Assembly (NCBI GenBank): GCA_017524785.1
Contig: JAFXUY010000144.1
Location: 1-36,498 of the forward strand
Length of the DNA stretch: 36,498 bases
Source of the DNA: Bacteroidales bacterium
GTDB taxonomy: Bacteria; Bacteroidota; Bacteroidia; Bacteroidales; P3
Direction of reading: 5' to 3'
Part shown: piece by piece, positions 16,705-24,427 of the stretch
Position numbering within the stretch: the first letter of the stretch is position 1
How the letters are laid out: each line of letters begins with the position of its first letter
Translations under genes and position numbers: made by a program
The notes under the pieces: model-generated
Databases searched by the model: none
Told to the model about the DNA's origin: nothing
What the model saw: only the letters and a program-made list of their open reading frames with translations

Positions 16705-17186
16705 ACATGCGCAGTCGTTTTTTCACCTATCAAACGAAACCCTCTGCGGGGAAAGCGGCGGCACGGCGGCCGCTTGCGACTGCCCTCACGCAGGGGTCAG
16801 GCGGGGGATGGCTGGCCATAAGAAAGTTGAACTGGAATTATATCAGCCTAATGTTAAATTTAATATCTCTTACTGTAGTAATTGTTTATATGGAGAGTGC
16901 TAGGTGAGTAGTAAGAGAGGGTATAGAGAGGGTGCTGTGTCATAGGCAGTTACATGTTTATTTGTCGGCTAGACAACACTGATACAGAGAGTTATATGCA
17001 AAAATATCGCTATAACTACTTGATTTCCAATACGGGCTTCGGCGCCGAAAAGCAGGCTTATTTTAACAGTTTTTATGTTAATCGAAATATGTCGAAATGG
17101 GACATTTTTTCGCCATCTTGGGGATGGTAAACAGATGGCGACGCCACGCCACTGAAGGTGGCGGGAAGCGGGCATAAAGATGATTA
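16705..17186. other. Gene-free interval with hairpins, no recognisable gene
   Basis: About 480 bases between the T9SS-tail gene and the flippase gene. The first part (16740-16815) is GC-rich with small inverted segments; the middle is AT-rich with short repeats such as GAGAGGGT; the right end carries two hairpins: CGCCATCT/AGATGGCG (17111-17118, 17133-17140) and CGCCAC/GTGGCG (17147-17152, 17158-17163). Short open frames on both strands (16689-16907 plus, 16969-17175 minus) have no recognisable features. Neither hairpin is followed by T residues on the minus strand. A small RNA or a decayed element could be here, but nothing proves it. Confidence 0.4.
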
Positions 17187-18536
17187 TTATTTCCCTACTT
17201 TAAGGAGCAGAGCTGCGCTCTTCATGTCGGCAAAAGAAGGCAGACGGAAGGTGCTCCACGGCAGGTGGAAGAGGCGTATGGCCAGCACCAGCTGGGCCAC
17301 GGCCATTAAGCTCTGGGCGGCGAGCGAAGCCCAGGCCGAACCCACGGCGCCAAGGCGCGGGATGAGCAGCATGTTGACCACAACGTTTAGCACCAAGGTG
17401 GTGGCGGCAAAGATGTTCAGCTGAGGGAGGTAGCCTCCGGCGGTGAGCAGGGTGCCGAAGATGTAGGTGATGCCTATGGGTATGATGCCAAATATAACCA
17501 CACGGAACACAGGCACATAGGCTGCATAGTGCTCGTAGTAGCGCCATTGCATCAGCGGTTCGGCAAAGATGGCGCATCCGACGGCGGCAACGGTGGCGAA
17601 AAGCATCATGGGCCAGAACACCAGACGTACACTGTCGGCCACGGGTTTCCCCTCGGCACACAAACGCGAAAACACCGGCAACAGCGGCACACTGACCAGA
17701 TAGGCCACCATTGTGAGGGCGTCGAGCAGACGGAAAGCGCCGGCATAGACGCCTGCCTCGGCGTCGCCGGCCATGCGTCGCAGCAGTATGGGGTCGATGC
17801 GGTTGTAGGATGCCATCAGCAGCACCAGCACCGCAAAGGGGGCGCTCTTGCGCAAGACGACCAGGAAGAAACGCCAATCCCACCGCAGCCGGCGGAAATG
17901 TGTGGTGCGGGCTATAACCAGGAAGGCCAGCAACGCCGTGAGGCCGTAGGCTGCAAGCTGCGCATAGACAAAATGGTAGATTGTAAACTGGAAATCGAGA
18001 ATTGAGATTTTTGGGGCCCATAGCAGGAAACCGCAGATGACAATCATCAGCACGCGGTCGAGCACCGAAAAGAGGCTGTCCCACTTGAAGAGCAGCAGGC
18101 CCTCGAAGTTGCTGCGCAGATAGAGTATAAGCGAATTGAGGAACTGACAGAGCGTGAGCAATGCCAGCAGGCGGAATTCGTCGCTCCCGTAGCCCATCAG
18201 CAGGCCCACGGAGAATGTCACCGTCAGATAGAGCGCCAGCAGGCAAAGCTTGATGCCGAGAATGCCGCTCAGGTGCTTGGTAATCAGTTGCGGATGCTGT
18301 GCAATATTGCGGGTGTTGAAGTTGGTGACACCCAGGTCGAGCAGTATGTTGAAGATATAGCTGAAGCTGAAGAGTGCGGCATAGAAGCCGTACATGGCGT
18401 CGCCGACGGCGTTCTGCACCTCGACCTCGATGCCGAGGATCCAGAAAGGTTTCACCAGCAAGTTGGCCAGCAGCACCCAGAAGAGGCCCGATAGCAGCTT
18501 GCGTTGTATGCCTGTCTGACCGTTATCCGCTTTCAT
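17187..18536 (-). CDS. Wzx-type polysaccharide flippase (MATE/MOP superfamily)
   Basis: A 449-residue inner-membrane protein with roughly 12-14 hydrophobic helices that probably flips lipid-linked oligosaccharides. The start is the ATG at 18536, sharing one base with the upstream stop (TGATG). The N-terminal region has the pattern F-W-V-L-L-A-N-L and later D-L-G-V-T-N-F-N-T-R-N-I-A (about residues 68-80), typical of Wzx/RfbX-like proteins; the central loop has S-Y-N-R-I-D-P-I-L-L-R and G-V-Y-A-G-A-F-R-L-L-D (about 250-280), the usual MOP-family signature. No glycosyltransferases lie in the window, so the glycan is unknown; O-antigen, exopolysaccharide or glycan for protein glycosylation are all possible. 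It is the last gene of the five-gene run starting at 23050. Confidence 0.85.
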   Translation of the reverse strand: MKADNGQTGIQRKLLSGLFWVLLANLLVKPFWILGIEVEVQNAVGDAMYGFYAALFSFSYIFNILLDLGVTNFNTRNIAQHPQLITKHLSGILGIKLCLLALYLTVTFSVGLLMGYGSDEFRLLALLTLCQFLNSLILYLRSNFEGLLLFKWDSLFSVLDRVLMIVICGFLLWAPKISILDFQFTIYHFVYAQLAAYGLTALLAFLVIARTTHFRRLRWDWRFFLVVLRKSAPFAVLVLLMASYNRIDPILLRRMAGDAEAGVYAGAFRLLDALTMVAYLVSVPLLPVFSRLCAEGKPVADSVRLVFWPMMLFATVAAVGCAIFAEPLMQWRYYEHYAAYVPVFRVVIFGIIPIGITYIFGTLLTAGGYLPQLNIFAATTLVLNVVVNMLLIPRLGAVGSAWASLAAQSLMAVAQLVLAIRLFHLPWSTFRLPSFADMKSAALLLKVGK

Positions 18537-20206
18537 CACTCTTCGTTCTCCACGCGCCACCGCTCTTCCATCTCCCACTTTTCGCGCAGTTTAAGGGTCT
18601 TGTCAAAAGGTATGCACTTCTCGGGCTGGCGCTGCCGGCGATAGTCGCCCGCAGTCCATTTGCCGTCGGCATCTGCGTCGACCACGGCGCGCAGACGGTA
18701 TTCGGCAGCGGGCAGGTGGATGAAACGCAAAGTGCCGCCAGCGCCTGTCAGCGTCTGGCGCTGAACCACGGTGTCTTTGCTGTCGAGCACTTCGACCACC
18801 AACGGGTTGCCGGTGGCATTGTCGATATGCATGGTCAGTATGCCGTAGTCTTTGGGGGTGAGTGTGAAGCCGAGGCTGTCGCTGTAATGGCCATAGAGGT
18901 CGGTGAACAAGCTGTCGCGCAGGAACATGCGATACTGCTCGTCGGATGTCAGCTGGGCGTCGACTCTTGCCATCAGGCCGCTGCTGTCGAGCAGCAATGG
19001 ATAGCTGTGCACCACGCTGTCTTTCATCGACATGACCTCGGCCATAGCACCTTGACGCATTTGTGCGATAGGGTTGAGGAAGGCAAGCCGCAGGTCGTCG
19101 TAGTAGGCGCTGTTGTTCCTGCACAGGGCACTCATCAACGGTTTCTTTTCGGGTGGCGGCATGCCGCGAATACGCCTCCTGGGTTTGAAGCGAAGCTTGA
19201 GGGTATCGTTCAGGGCCGTGGCGGGGTCGGCAAGCAGCAGCACCGTAGAGTCGCACTGCTCGTTGAGGCACCACACCGTCATAGTGTCGCGCCGCTGGTT
19301 GAGGCGCCACTGCACCTCTTCGCCGCCAATCTGCGGCGCCTGCATGGGCAGCAAGGTTACGATGGTGATGCGGCCGGGGTCGGCAAATTCGGATTTAAGC
19401 ACCCGCTGCTGGCTGCGGTCGGGAGCCGACACACGGAGGGCGGCCATAGCGGTGCTGTCGATGCTGTCGGTGGCGGCGAAGACGGCGTTGTCGAAAGCCA
19501 CGGCTTCGCTGTTGCCTACGCGCAGGTTGCGGTCTTTGTCCTCGACGGCCACCAGGCGGTAGCGTCCGTCAGGGATATAGTGGAAGGCAAACCAGCCCTC
19601 CTTGTCGCAACGGGTCACGAAGTCGGGCTGCTCGGAGGCGGCGACGGTGTCTGTCGTGCAACGCTCTTCGCGGTAGGCCAGCACGGCGAGGGTCTCCTTC
19701 CAGGGTTTGCCGGTGCGTGCATCCAGCACGCGGCCGGCCAGCATCATGGTGTCCATGGAGCTGCCGGTGGAGAAGACATACTCGAAACTCGGCAACACAT
19801 TGCCCTCGTTGAAGTCGGCGATGGCCTCCTTGAACTGGAAGAGGTAGGTGGTGTTTTCCTGCAGGGTGTCCTTGATCTTCACCAGTATGCCATGCCCCCT
19901 GGTGCTGTATTCGGCCTTGTGCTTAAGCGGAGGCGACACCAGCACGTTGTTGTCGGCATCCTTGAGCACCACATATTCGTCGAATTCGACGAAGAACTGA
20001 TGGCGGTCGAAATGCCGCATGGCGTTCTCGGGCTTGCAGCCCACGCTCTTGGGCGGCTCAGTGTCTCTGGGGCCGCCGCTGGGATAGCCCTGCTTGGCAC
20101 AGGCTGAAATCAAAGACAACAATGACAACAAAAACAACACTCCAAACACCCTTATGGCATTCCTGTTGTCTCTGTTGTTTATGTTGTCTTTAAAAAACAA
20201 ATACAT
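18536..20206 (-). CDS. Ig-like (Big_5-type) domain lipoprotein
   Basis: A 556-residue predicted lipoprotein. The ATG at 20206 is preferred over a TTG at 20221. A hydrophobic stretch ends in S-L-I-S-A-C36, a good lipobox, followed by the A-K-Q-G-Y-P-S-G-G-P-R-D-T-E-P-P segment that I recognise from a conserved Bacteroidota lipoprotein family. Residues about 50-152 form an Ig-like domain of the SbsA/Big_5 kind (F-F-V-E-F-D-E-Y-V; T-T-Y-L-F-Q-F; Y-V-F-S-T-G). Residues about 157-235 resemble a carboxypeptidase-regulatory-like fold (A-G-R-V-L-D-A-R-T-G-K-P; G-R-Y-R-L-V-A-V-E-D). A similar segment near the C-terminus has Y-R-L-R-A-V-V-D-A-D-A-D-G-K-W. The role is unknown. It lies 7 bases after the DUF7935-type gene and overlaps the flippase gene by one base. 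Confidence 0.8.
   Translation of the reverse strand: MYLFFKDNINNRDNRNAIRVFGVLFLLSLLSLISACAKQGYPSGGPRDTEPPKSVGCKPENAMRHFDRHQFFVEFDEYVVLKDADNNVLVSPPLKHKAEYSTRGHGILVKIKDTLQENTTYLFQFKEAIADFNEGNVLPSFEYVFSTGSSMDTMMLAGRVLDARTGKPWKETLAVLAYREERCTTDTVAASEQPDFVTRCDKEGWFAFHYIPDGRYRLVAVEDKDRNLRVGNSEAVAFDNAVFAATDSIDSTAMAALRVSAPDRSQQRVLKSEFADPGRITIVTLLPMQAPQIGGEEVQWRLNQRRDTMTVWCLNEQCDSTVLLLADPATALNDTLKLRFKPRRRIRGMPPPEKKPLMSALCRNNSAYYDDLRLAFLNPIAQMRQGAMAEVMSMKDSVVHSYPLLLDSSGLMARVDAQLTSDEQYRMFLRDSLFTDLYGHYSDSLGFTLTPKDYGILTMHIDNATGNPLVVEVLDSKDTVVQRQTLTGAGGTLRFIHLPAAEYRLRAVVDADADGKWTAGDYRRQRQPEKCIPFDKTLKLREKWEMEERWRVENEE
20112..20191. repeat. ACAACA/TGTTGT repeats in the signal-peptide coding segment
   Basis: Within the first 40 codons of the Ig-like lipoprotein gene three segments pair in register: AAAGACAACA (20112-20121) with TGTTGTCTTT (20182-20191), GACAACA (20124-20130) with TGTTGTC (20164-20170), and ACAACA (20134-20139) with TGTTGT (20173-20178, an alternative partner). 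The mRNA could fold just inside the start codon. The amino acid outcome is N-I-N-N-R-D-N-R-N before the hydrophobic core. Confidence 0.5.
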
Positions 20207-20213
20207 TGTCTTA

Positions 20214-20756
20214 TTATCCAAATAGTTCGTGCAATTCGTCGTGCATCGCCGAGAGGGCGTTGTCGACGGGCGAATGGTCGGCGACGGTGGCGAAGATGGT
20301 GGCAGCCAGACGGGTGGGGTCGGTGGTGTCGGGCAGCGATACGGCAGCCGAGTTCACCAGGTTCACCATCTCGTCCTTTGCCTCGCGGATGCGGGTCCAC
20401 AGCTCGGGGCTGAGGTAGACCTGCTGCGAGAGGTTGTGCTCCCACTCGTCGCGGATGTTCTTGGTCATCACGCCCTGCAGCAGCCGCAAGTCCATGCCGG
20501 GCTGCCAGCAGCGCAGCACCAGCGAGTTGGGGCTTATACGCTCCAAAAACAGCGCCATGCGTTCGTAGGCCTGCAGGCGTATGGGTGTGACCACCTTGAG
20601 GGTCTCGTTGCGCTCGTCGAGCTTCATCTGCAGCAGGCGCTCCTTCTGCTGGTTGTCGAAATAGCGCTTCACCAGCAAGTACACTATCCCGCCCGTGACG
20701 GCAACAGCGGCCAGCACGGCGAGGACCAAAACCAGGATAAAGATTATCGTTGTCAT
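20214..20756 (-). CDS. DUF7935-type single-pass membrane protein
   Basis: A 180-residue protein with one N-terminal membrane helix (about 4-29) followed by a cytoplasmic helical region. Residues about 35-75 carry K-L-D-E-R-N-E-T-L and I-R-L-Q-A-Y-E-R-M-A-L-F-L-E-R-I-S-P, a motif I associate with the DUF7935 family of Bacteroidota; this is from memory and should be confirmed by profile search. The function is unknown. It overlaps the upstream sirtuin gene by four bases (ATGA, 20753-20756), pointing to coupled translation, and is followed after 7 bases by the Ig-like lipoprotein gene. Confidence 0.75.
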   Translation of the reverse strand: MTTIIFILVLVLAVLAAVAVTGGIVYLLVKRYFDNQQKERLLQMKLDERNETLKVVTPIRLQAYERMALFLERISPNSLVLRCWQPGMDLRLLQGVMTKNIRDEWEHNLSQQVYLSPELWTRIREAKDEMVNLVNSAAVSLPDTTDPTRLAATIFATVADHSPVDNALSAMHDELHELFG

Positions 20757-21430
20757 TGCATCAGTTTGTTTACAAGTTCTGTTACACCCTTGGTAGCCAC
20801 CTCCTTGATGAAGGTCACCTGCCGGCTGACGGGCACCTCCTTGGGGTCAACCACAAAGCATTCGGCCGAACGTGGCACATAGTGTATCAGCCCGGCGGCG
20901 GGATAGACGGCCATCGAGGTTCCCACGACGATGAATATATCGGCCTCTTCGCACAACGCGGCGGCAGGCTCGATGTTGGGCACCGCCTCGCCGAACCACA
21001 CGATGTGTGGCCTCAGCTGCGTGCCGTCGGGGGCTTTGTCGCCAATCTTTATGTCGCGGTCGCCGATGTCAACAATAAGATTGGGGTTGCGGTCGCTGCG
21101 GCCCTTGGTAAGTTCGCCGTGCAGGTGCAGCACGTTCGTCGAGCCGGCTCGTTCGTGCAGGTCGTCGATATTCTGCGTAACAATACGCACGTCGTATTTC
21201 TCCTCGAGCCTCACCAGCTGGCGGTGCGCCTCGTTGGGTTGAGCTTTGAACAGCTGGCGGCGGCGCTCGTTGTAGAAGTTGAGCACCAGCTCCGGATTGC
21301 GCTCGTAGGCCTCGTGGGTGGCCACGTCTTCCACACGGTAGTGCTCCCAAAGTCCGTCGCTGTCGCGAAAGGTGGAGATGCCGCTCTCGGCGCTTATGCC
21401 TGCGCCTGTCAGTACCACTATCTTTTTCAT
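20753..21430 (-). CDS. cobB: NAD-dependent protein deacylase, sirtuin class III
   Basis: A 225-residue Sir2-family enzyme that removes acyl groups from lysines using NAD. Motifs: G-A-G-I-S-A-E-S-G-I-S-T-F-R (about 9-22) for NAD binding, T-Q-N-I-D-D-L-H (about 85-92), catalytic His in H-L-H-G-E-L (about 102-107) and V-V-G-T-S (about 168-172). Tyr53 and Arg56 form the Y-x-x-R pair that in SIRT5/CobB binds succinyl and malonyl groups, so desuccinylase/demalonylase activity is likely. The four Zn-binding cysteines usual in the region after the catalytic His are absent: residues about 108-150 contain no Cys. The gene sits 45 bases before the PorE-like gene's stop and overlaps the DUF7935-type gene. 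Confidence 0.93.
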   Translation of the reverse strand: MKKIVVLTGAGISAESGISTFRDSDGLWEHYRVEDVATHEAYERNPELVLNFYNERRRQLFKAQPNEAHRQLVRLEEKYDVRIVTQNIDDLHERAGSTNVLHLHGELTKGRSDRNPNLIVDIGDRDIKIGDKAPDGTQLRPHIVWFGEAVPNIEPAAALCEEADIFIVVGTSMAVYPAAGLIHYVPRSAECFVVDPKEVPVSRQVTFIKEVATKGVTELVNKLMQ

Positions 21431-21475
21431 ATCATGATTATAACGCCACAGAGGCTGGTTTATTGTGCAAGCTTG

Positions 21476-23050
21476 TCATTTCAGTGGCGTCAGGGTGGTG
21501 CGGCGGTTCTTGGCGCGGCCTTCGGGGGTGTCGTTGTCGGCCACCGGACGGCTCTCGCCGTAGCCTCGGTAGGTGAGGCGGTCGGCACTGACTCCACGGA
21601 GTATCAAGTAGTCGTACACCGCTTTGGCACGCTTTTCAGAAAGCACCATGTTGTCTTCGTCGCTACCCACGGCATCGGTGTGACCACCCACTTCGAGGCG
21701 TAGTTTTGGATGCCGCTGCAGAGCCTCGGCCAGACGGTCGAGTTCGGCGAGCGAGGTCTCGAGCAGCGTGGCCTTGGCGGTCTCGAAGAAGATGTTCCTT
21801 AGCGTAACAGTGTCGCCAAGGGTGAGCAGATTCTCGGCCTGGCGGATGGGGTCGATGAATGTTATGCGTTCGGGGCGCGACGGTGCGGGCATAACGAAGG
21901 AGTAGATGTCCTGGTTGCCGTAGCCGTCGGGACGGTCGCTGCTGAAGAGGGCCGTGCGGCCGTCAGGAGCTACGATGAGGTTGCTCTCGTCGCCGGTGGT
22001 GTTGATGGGGTAGCCGAGGTTGACAGGCGTGCCCCAGGTGCTGTCGCTGGTGCGCTTCACCATGTAGAGGTCGCTGCCGCCCATGCCCATGCGTCCGTCG
22101 GAGGCGAAGTAGAGGGTCTTGTCGTCGAAATGGATGTAGGGAGCCGTCTCGTTGCCTTTGGTGTTCACCGTGGGGCCCATGTTCCTGGGCTTGCTCCAAC
22201 GGCCCTCCTCGAGGGTGCAGTACCATATGTCGGTGCCGCCATAGCCACCACTGCGGTTGCTGGCGAAATAGAGGGTGTAGCCGTCGATGCTGAGCGAGGG
22301 GAACGACTCCCAATAGACCGAGTTGACGGGTGCGCCAAGGTTGCGGGGACGACCCCAGCGGTCGCCGTGGCGCACGCTCATGTAAAGGTCGCAGCCCGTT
22401 GGCTCGTTGTTACGGCCGCAGCCTGTGAAGATGACAATGCGGCCGTCGTGCGAGATGGTCTGTGCACCCTCGTTGCCATGGCTGTTCAGCGGCTCGGGCA
22501 TGCGCTCGGCGGGACCGAACACCAGCTCCATAGTGTCGTAGAGCGAGACATAGAAGTCCTCCTCCTGCGGCAGGCCACGCTGGGTGAGGGCGTTGCGCGG
22601 CGAGCGGCGCGTGAAGACCAGCGTGCGGTAGTCGGCCGTCAGGGCCGGCATATACTCGTCGTCGGCAGTGTTGATGTTAGGGCCGAGGTTGATGGGATGG
22701 TACGGCACGGGGTTCTCCACGGCATGCTGGCGCCATTCGGCAGTGCGGATGCCGTCGCGGGCCTCCTGCTGCCAGCGGCTGCTCTTGGGGTTGAGGTCGA
22801 GGCACTGCTGGTAGCACTCGCGCGCCTTGGCATATTGCATCAGCGCCATGTGCTGGTTGCCCAGCAGCAGGTAGGCTTCGGCATAGCCGGGGTCGATATC
22901 GATGGCCTTGTGAAGCAGCTTGATGGCCTCCTCGTACTGCCCCACGATGCTCTTCTCCACCGCCCGTTCGAACAGCGGCTCGCTTTTCGGCGTCTGCCCC
23001 ATGGCCACCAGCGGCAGCAGCATGAGCAGTATGGTAAGGTATCTTTTCAT
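21476..23050 (-). CDS. OmpA-family protein with TPR and PD40 propeller repeats, PorE-like
   Basis: A 524-residue periplasmic/outer-membrane protein. The ATG at 23050 gives a signal peptide of about 19 residues (ending A-M-G-Q). TPR-like helices cover about 22-95 (Y-E-E-A-I-K-L-L-H-K-A-I-D-I-D-P-G-Y). Five PD40/WD40-like blades follow (about 125-390) with repeated patterns such as L-Y-F-A-S-N-R-S-G-G-Y-G-G-T-D-I-W. The OmpA C-terminal peptidoglycan-binding domain is at about 415-524, with G-H-T-D459-A-V-G and Arg474 in S-E-K-R-A. The order TPR, five-bladed propeller, OmpA matches T9SS component PorE of P. gingivalis (PG1058), but the carboxypeptidase-regulatory domain that PorE has between propeller and OmpA is not seen. 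With four T9SS substrates in this window, a role in tethering T9SS to peptidoglycan is plausible but not proven; related paralogues exist in Bacteroidota. Confidence 0.85.
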   Translation of the reverse strand: MKRYLTILLMLLPLVAMGQTPKSEPLFERAVEKSIVGQYEEAIKLLHKAIDIDPGYAEAYLLLGNQHMALMQYAKARECYQQCLDLNPKSSRWQQEARDGIRTAEWRQHAVENPVPYHPINLGPNINTADDEYMPALTADYRTLVFTRRSPRNALTQRGLPQEEDFYVSLYDTMELVFGPAERMPEPLNSHGNEGAQTISHDGRIVIFTGCGRNNEPTGCDLYMSVRHGDRWGRPRNLGAPVNSVYWESFPSLSIDGYTLYFASNRSGGYGGTDIWYCTLEEGRWSKPRNMGPTVNTKGNETAPYIHFDDKTLYFASDGRMGMGGSDLYMVKRTSDSTWGTPVNLGYPINTTGDESNLIVAPDGRTALFSSDRPDGYGNQDIYSFVMPAPSRPERITFIDPIRQAENLLTLGDTVTLRNIFFETAKATLLETSLAELDRLAEALQRHPKLRLEVGGHTDAVGSDEDNMVLSEKRAKAVYDYLILRGVSADRLTYRGYGESRPVADNDTPEGRAKNRRTTLTPLK

Positions 23051-23065
23051 GATGTATAAATAACG

Positions 23066-23099
23066 AAGCCCCACCATACTTTATTGTACGGTGGGGCTT
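23066..23099 (-). terminator. Strong hairpin between ackA and the PorE-like gene
   Basis: AAGCCCCACCATAC (23066-23079) and GTACGGTGGGGCTT (23086-23099) form a 14-bp stem with one G-U and a six-base AT loop. It lies 19 bases after the ackA stop. Only short T stretches follow on the minus strand, so it could be a weak terminator or a processing hairpin. No separate promoter for the PorE-like gene is evident, which would argue for some read-through. Confidence 0.5.
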
Positions 23100-23118
23100 A
23101 TTGACTACCGATGTGGTC

Positions 23119-24327
23119 TTACTTGACCAGGGCGTAGGTGTCGCTGGCGATGACGTATTCCTCGTCGGTGGTGACGACGACGACGGCCATCTTCGAGTCG
23201 GGGGTCGAGAGGATGATGTCCTCACCCATGACATTGTCGTTCTTCGAGAAGTCAATCTTGATGCCGAGGCATTCCATGTTCTCGAGGATAGGACGGCGCA
23301 TGAACCAGGCGTTCTCGCCGATACCGCCGGTGAAGAGCAACAGGTCGCAGCCGCCCATCTCGGCCATGTAGCCGCCGATGTAGCGCTTCACGCGCTGGGC
23401 AAACATATCGAAAGCGTAGGTGGCACGCTTGTCGCCTGCATCGCGACCGGCACGTATGTCGCGCATATCCTGCTTGTCGCCGCTGATACCGATAAGACCG
23501 CTCTGCTTGTTGAGTATCTTGGTGATGTCTTTCCAGTCCTTGCCGTTCTCGACAATCTCTTTCTTGATGATGAACTCGATGACGCCGGGGTCGACATCGC
23601 CGGGACGCGAACCCATCAGCAGACCCTCGAGGGGCGTCATACCCATAGTGGTGTCGAAGCTCTTGCCGTGGTCGATGGCGCAGATGCTGGCGCCGCTGCC
23701 CAGGTGGCAGGAGATAATCTTCAGGTCGTTCCAGTCTTTGCCAATCATCTTGGCGGCCTTCTCGGCCACGAACTTGTGGCTGGTGCCGTGGAAGCCGTAG
23801 CGGCGAACGCCGTATTTCTCATAGTACTCGTAAGGCACGCCGTAGAGGAAGCTCTTCGGGGGCATGGTGCTGTGGAAGGCAGTGTCGAACACAGCCACCT
23901 GAGGCACGCCGGGCAGCACCTCGCGCATGGCATAGATACCGGCCAGGTTGCCGGGGGTGTGCAGCGGGGCCAGCGGAGTGAGGGCCTTGATCTTCTCGAT
24001 GACCTCGTCGGTCACGACAACGCTCTTGTCGAACGACTCGCCACCATGGGCCACGCGGTTACCGACAGCACCAATCTCCTTGAAGTCCTTGATGACACCC
24101 ATCTTGGGGTCGATAAGGGCATTGAGGACAATCTTGATACCAGCGGTATGGTCGGGAATGGGCACCTGCTCGTAGTGCTTCTGACCGTTCCACTTGTGGG
24201 TGAACTCACCCATTTCCAGACCGATGCGCTCCAGCAGACCCTTGGCCATCACCTGGGCGTTGTTTGCCATGTCGACCAGCTGATACTTAATCGACGAACT
24301 TCCGCAGTTGAGAACTAATATCTTCAT
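23119..24327 (-). CDS. ackA: Acetate kinase
   Basis: Converts acetyl phosphate and ADP to acetate and ATP, the last step of fermentative acetate production. At 402 residues it has normal length. Visible motifs: V-L-N-C-G-S-S-S-I-K-Y at the N-terminus (phosphate loop 1), R-V-A-H-G-G (about 91-96), D-T-A-F-H (about 148-152), R-Y-G-F-H-G-T-S-H (about 176-184), H-L-G-S-G-A-S (about 208-214), G-S-R-P-G-D-V-D-P-G (about 239-248), F-T-G-G-I-G-E-N (near 328-335) and C-terminal T-D-E-E near 388. The usual partner pta is not adjacent. The gene has its own promoter at 24390-24420, giving a 5' leader of roughly 55 bases. Confidence 0.97.
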   Translation of the reverse strand: MKILVLNCGSSSIKYQLVDMANNAQVMAKGLLERIGLEMGEFTHKWNGQKHYEQVPIPDHTAGIKIVLNALIDPKMGVIKDFKEIGAVGNRVAHGGESFDKSVVVTDEVIEKIKALTPLAPLHTPGNLAGIYAMREVLPGVPQVAVFDTAFHSTMPPKSFLYGVPYEYYEKYGVRRYGFHGTSHKFVAEKAAKMIGKDWNDLKIISCHLGSGASICAIDHGKSFDTTMGMTPLEGLLMGSRPGDVDPGVIEFIIKKEIVENGKDWKDITKILNKQSGLIGISGDKQDMRDIRAGRDAGDKRATYAFDMFAQRVKRYIGGYMAEMGGCDLLLFTGGIGENAWFMRRPILENMECLGIKIDFSKNDNVMGEDIILSTPDSKMAVVVVTTDEEYVIASDTYALVK

Positions 24328-24389
24328 CTTTTATGTATTTGTTTGATTTATACTTTCTTTATGCTATCAACTCCTTTGATTGGAGAGTT

Positions 24390-24420
24390 CAAAAATACGA
24401 AAAAAATCCGAACTGACAAA
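24390..24420 (-). promoter_or_regulatory. Bacteroides-type promoter of ackA
   Basis: On the minus strand TTTG (24420-24417), a 19-base spacer and TATTTTTG (24397-24390) match both consensus elements and spacing. It lies in the 100-base gap between the PHP phosphatase stop (24428) and the ackA start (24327). Confidence 0.8.
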
Positions 24421-24427
24421 CACTATT

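Noticed and set aside
17111..17163. Intrinsic terminator for the flippase gene
   Set aside because: Two hairpins are present but neither is followed by T residues on the minus strand; they are described only as part of the gene-free interval.
16689..17175. Short open frames of about 70 codons in the gene-free interval
   Set aside because: No signal, domain or neighbour context supports them, and their length is expected by chance.
13503..20107. Long plus-strand open frames at 13503-15083 and 18374-20107
   Set aside because: They lie opposite fabD/PrsW and the Ig-like lipoprotein/flippase genes, have low-complexity His/Gln/Gly/Val composition, and show no family features.
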